NCBI GenBank assembly: GCA_035758925.1
Contig: DASTVV010000144.1
Span: 1 to 64,000, forward strand
Length of the DNA: 64,000 nt
Source: DASPMP01 sp035758925
GTDB taxonomy: Bacteria; Gemmatimonadota; Gemmatimonadetes; Gemmatimonadales; Gemmatimonadaceae
Direction of reading: 5' to 3'
Under the pieces are notes generated by a model. The model was not told the origin of the DNA. It saw only the letters and a program-made list of their open reading frames with translations, and searched no databases. The position numbers and the translations under genes are program-made. Positions 62,506-64,000 of this stretch are shown one piece after another. Within the stretch, counting starts at the first letter, position 1. Each line of letters begins with the position of its first letter.

Positions 62506-64000
62506 ATGATCGACATCCTCATCCGCGCGACAATCCTTCTCGTGCTGGTCGCGGGAGCGGCGCAGCTGCTTCGCCGTCGCTCCGCCGCGCTCAGACACCT
62601 CCTGTGGTCCCTGGCGATCGCGGGACTGGTCGCGCTGCCGGCTCTCACCGCGGTGGTGCCATTTCGCCTGCACGTGCTTCCGACCAGGGAGCCCGTCTTG
62701 ACGGAACCACTCGCCAACGAACGTGACACCGCTGTGGCTCACGCGCGGTCGGCCACGCACGCGCCCGCGAGCGACGCTGTGGGAGACAGGAGCGGGTCAG
62801 GGGCGGCGCCGGACGCGACTCCGCTTCAGGCGAGCGAAATCGAAAGCGAGCCGGGAACGAGTCGCCCCGCCCTGGCGACGATCCTCGGTGGAATCTGGTT
62901 GGCCGGGGTGCTCGCGCTTCTCGCCCGCTTTATCGTCGGACTCATCGTCGTCGGCCGTATGGCGCGTCGCGCCACAGCAATCACCGACGAGCGTTGGCAC
63001 GCGCTGGCCGATCGTGCCGCGCTCGCGCTCGGCGTCGCGACGCCCGTTGACCTCCGTCTCAGCGACGAAGTGGCCATGCCGTTCGCGTGCGGCTTGCTCG
63101 CGCGCGTGATCGTGCTGCCGACGTCGTCAGCCCACTGGAGTATGGAGAGACGTGAGGCAGTCCTCATGCACGAATTCGCGCACATCAGCCGTGGAGATCT
63201 CGCAATGAACATGCTGTCGCACATCACGCGCGCACTGTACTGGCCGCACCCGCTCGCCTGGTTGGCGGCGCACAAGCTGCGCGTGGAAGGCGAGCGCGCG
63301 TGCGACGACGCGGTGCTTCGCGCGGGAACCGTCCCGTCGGACTACGCCGAACACCTCTTGAGCATCGTGCGCACCGTGGCTGGCACCCCTCCGGTGCCGA
63401 CCGCCGCCGTCGCGATGGCACGGAAGTCGGAATTCGAGGGACGTCTCCTCGCGATCCTGGAACCGGAAATGCCGCGCAACCGGCTCACACGGTGGCGTGC
63501 GGTGGCCATGGCTGGGCTGTTCCTCACCGTCGTGATGCCGCTCGCCGCCATGTCGCCGGCGCCGGCTGCGCCGGCACCGGCTCGCCAGCCCGAAGCCGAG
63601 ATGCAACAGCCACAGAAGCAGGACTCGCTTAAAGTGGAAGTCGCGACGCTACAGAGCGGACAAGCAACTGGTGCGGTCGCGGCCCTCATCGAGACTCTGA
63701 GCGACGCCAACGGGGCTGTACGACTCGCGGCCGTGAAGTCGCTGGGCCAGCTGGGTGACCCTCGCGCCATCGCGGCGCTCGCGAAAGCCCTGCGCGAGGA
63801 CTCCGACGCTCGTGTGCGCGAAGCCGCGGCATACGCACTCGGTGAGATCGACGACTCCCGCGCGGTAGCGCCGCTGCTCGAGGCCCTGAAGAACGAGCGC
63901 GTGGGGGCGGTGAAGGAGAAGATCGTCCGCGCGCTGGGCGAGATCGACGATCCGTCGGCGGTTCCGGGGATCATCGGCGTTCTCAAGGATGCGAGCATCC
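62506..64000 (+). CDS. BlaR1-like M56 metallopeptidase with HEAT repeats, cut by right edge
   Basis: At least 498 residues; no stop before the window ends. N-terminal membrane helices (ILIRATILLVLVAGAAQLL, LLWSLAIAGLVALPALTAVV, ILGGIWLAGVLALLARFIVG), then the M56 zinc peptidase: ACGLLARVIVLP, VLMHEFAHISRGD (His222, Glu223, His226) and VEGERACDDAVLRAG. After another helix (about 330-350) comes an array of HEAT/PBS-lyase-like repeats of about 31 residues (VRLAAVKSLGQLGDPRAIAA, VREAAAYALGEIDDSRAVAP, KEKIVRALGEIDDPSAVPG) in place of a penicillin-binding domain. It would sense a periplasmic signal and trigger BlaI loss. Confidence 0.9.
   Translation, partial: MIDILIRATILLVLVAGAAQLLRRRSAALRHLLWSLAIAGLVALPALTAVVPFRLHVLPTREPVLTEPLANERDTAVAHARSATHAPASDAVGDRSGSGAAPDATPLQASEIESEPGTSRPALATILGGIWLAGVLALLARFIVGLIVVGRMARRATAITDERWHALADRAALALGVATPVDLRLSDEVAMPFACGLLARVIVLPTSSAHWSMERREAVLMHEFAHISRGDLAMNMLSHITRALYWPHPLAWLAAHKLRVEGERACDDAVLRAGTVPSDYAEHLLSIVRTVAGTPPVPTAAVAMARKSEFEGRLLAILEPEMPRNRLTRWRAVAMAGLFLTVVMPLAAMSPAPAAPAPARQPEAEMQQPQKQDSLKVEVATLQSGQATGAVAALIETLSDANGAVRLAAVKSLGQLGDPRAIAALAKALREDSDARVREAAAYALGEIDDSRAVAPLLEALKNERVGAVKEKIVRALGEIDDPSAVPGIIGVLKDASI

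Overview
The window is GC-rich, densely coded bacterial DNA. It has paired SusC-like TonB receptors and SusD-like lipoproteins, a eukaryotic-type Ser/Thr kinase with its own membrane tail, and BlaI/BlaR1-like genes. This mix at high GC fits Gemmatimonadota (a soil Gemmatimonadaceae-like organism) better than Bacteroidota. That placement is inferred from gene content; no rRNA is present to confirm it.

About 50 kb (533-50347) is mostly a glucuronoxylan utilisation region. A first SusC/SusD pair (533-5123) is followed by a short AraC-type regulator and a lipoprotein. A tightly coupled hexuronate operon (6160-11126) encodes an SDR mannonate oxidoreductase, UxuA, Eda, KdgK and an MFS importer. A second unit (11399-14873) has a glucarate-dehydratase-like enolase-superfamily protein and a secreted GH67 alpha-glucuronidase. 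Next come xylA and xylB with a sugar ABC importer (14988-21416), a second SusC/SusD pair (21664-26748), a cytoplasmic GH3, a GPH symporter, a GH10 xylanase lipoprotein, a GntR/FCD regulator, a second GH10 lipoprotein (26936-34033), and a secreted GH3 with a PA14 insert (minus strand). After glnB-amt and a galT / IMPase-like / arabinokinase-like trio, a minus-strand operon (50347-42259) carries GH115 alpha-glucuronidase, GH43 xylosidase, mutarotase, aldo-keto reductase and a Gfo/Idh oxidoreductase.

The parts fit together. GH10, GH115, GH67, GH43 and GH3 enzymes strip and cut xylan; SusCD, ABC, GPH and MFS systems import products; XylA/XylB take xylose to xylulose-5-P; and the uxu/kdg operon takes fructuronate to pyruvate plus glyceraldehyde-3-P. 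The glucuronate isomerase UxaC is not in the window. A TCACC-NNN-TCACC-like motif recurs at several of these promoters and is the best candidate for a shared operator.

From 50.5 kb the content is unrelated: a trypsin-like lipoprotein, a secreted arginase-like protein coupled to a membrane Ser/Thr kinase, two GNAT acetyltransferases, two alpha/beta hydrolases (one split by a large membrane domain), a DUF3052 protein, a HigA-like HTH protein, a cupredoxin and a BlaI plus M56-peptidase/HEAT pair that runs off the right edge.

The most unusual feature is a set of short-word repeats, mostly between genes: inverted arms built from 7-bp or 12-bp words (64-250, 11133-11325, 19814-19935, 29323-29403), a 24-bp tandem repeat (42191-42258), and a 12-bp minisatellite inside the coding sequence of the MFS transporter (9765-9872).
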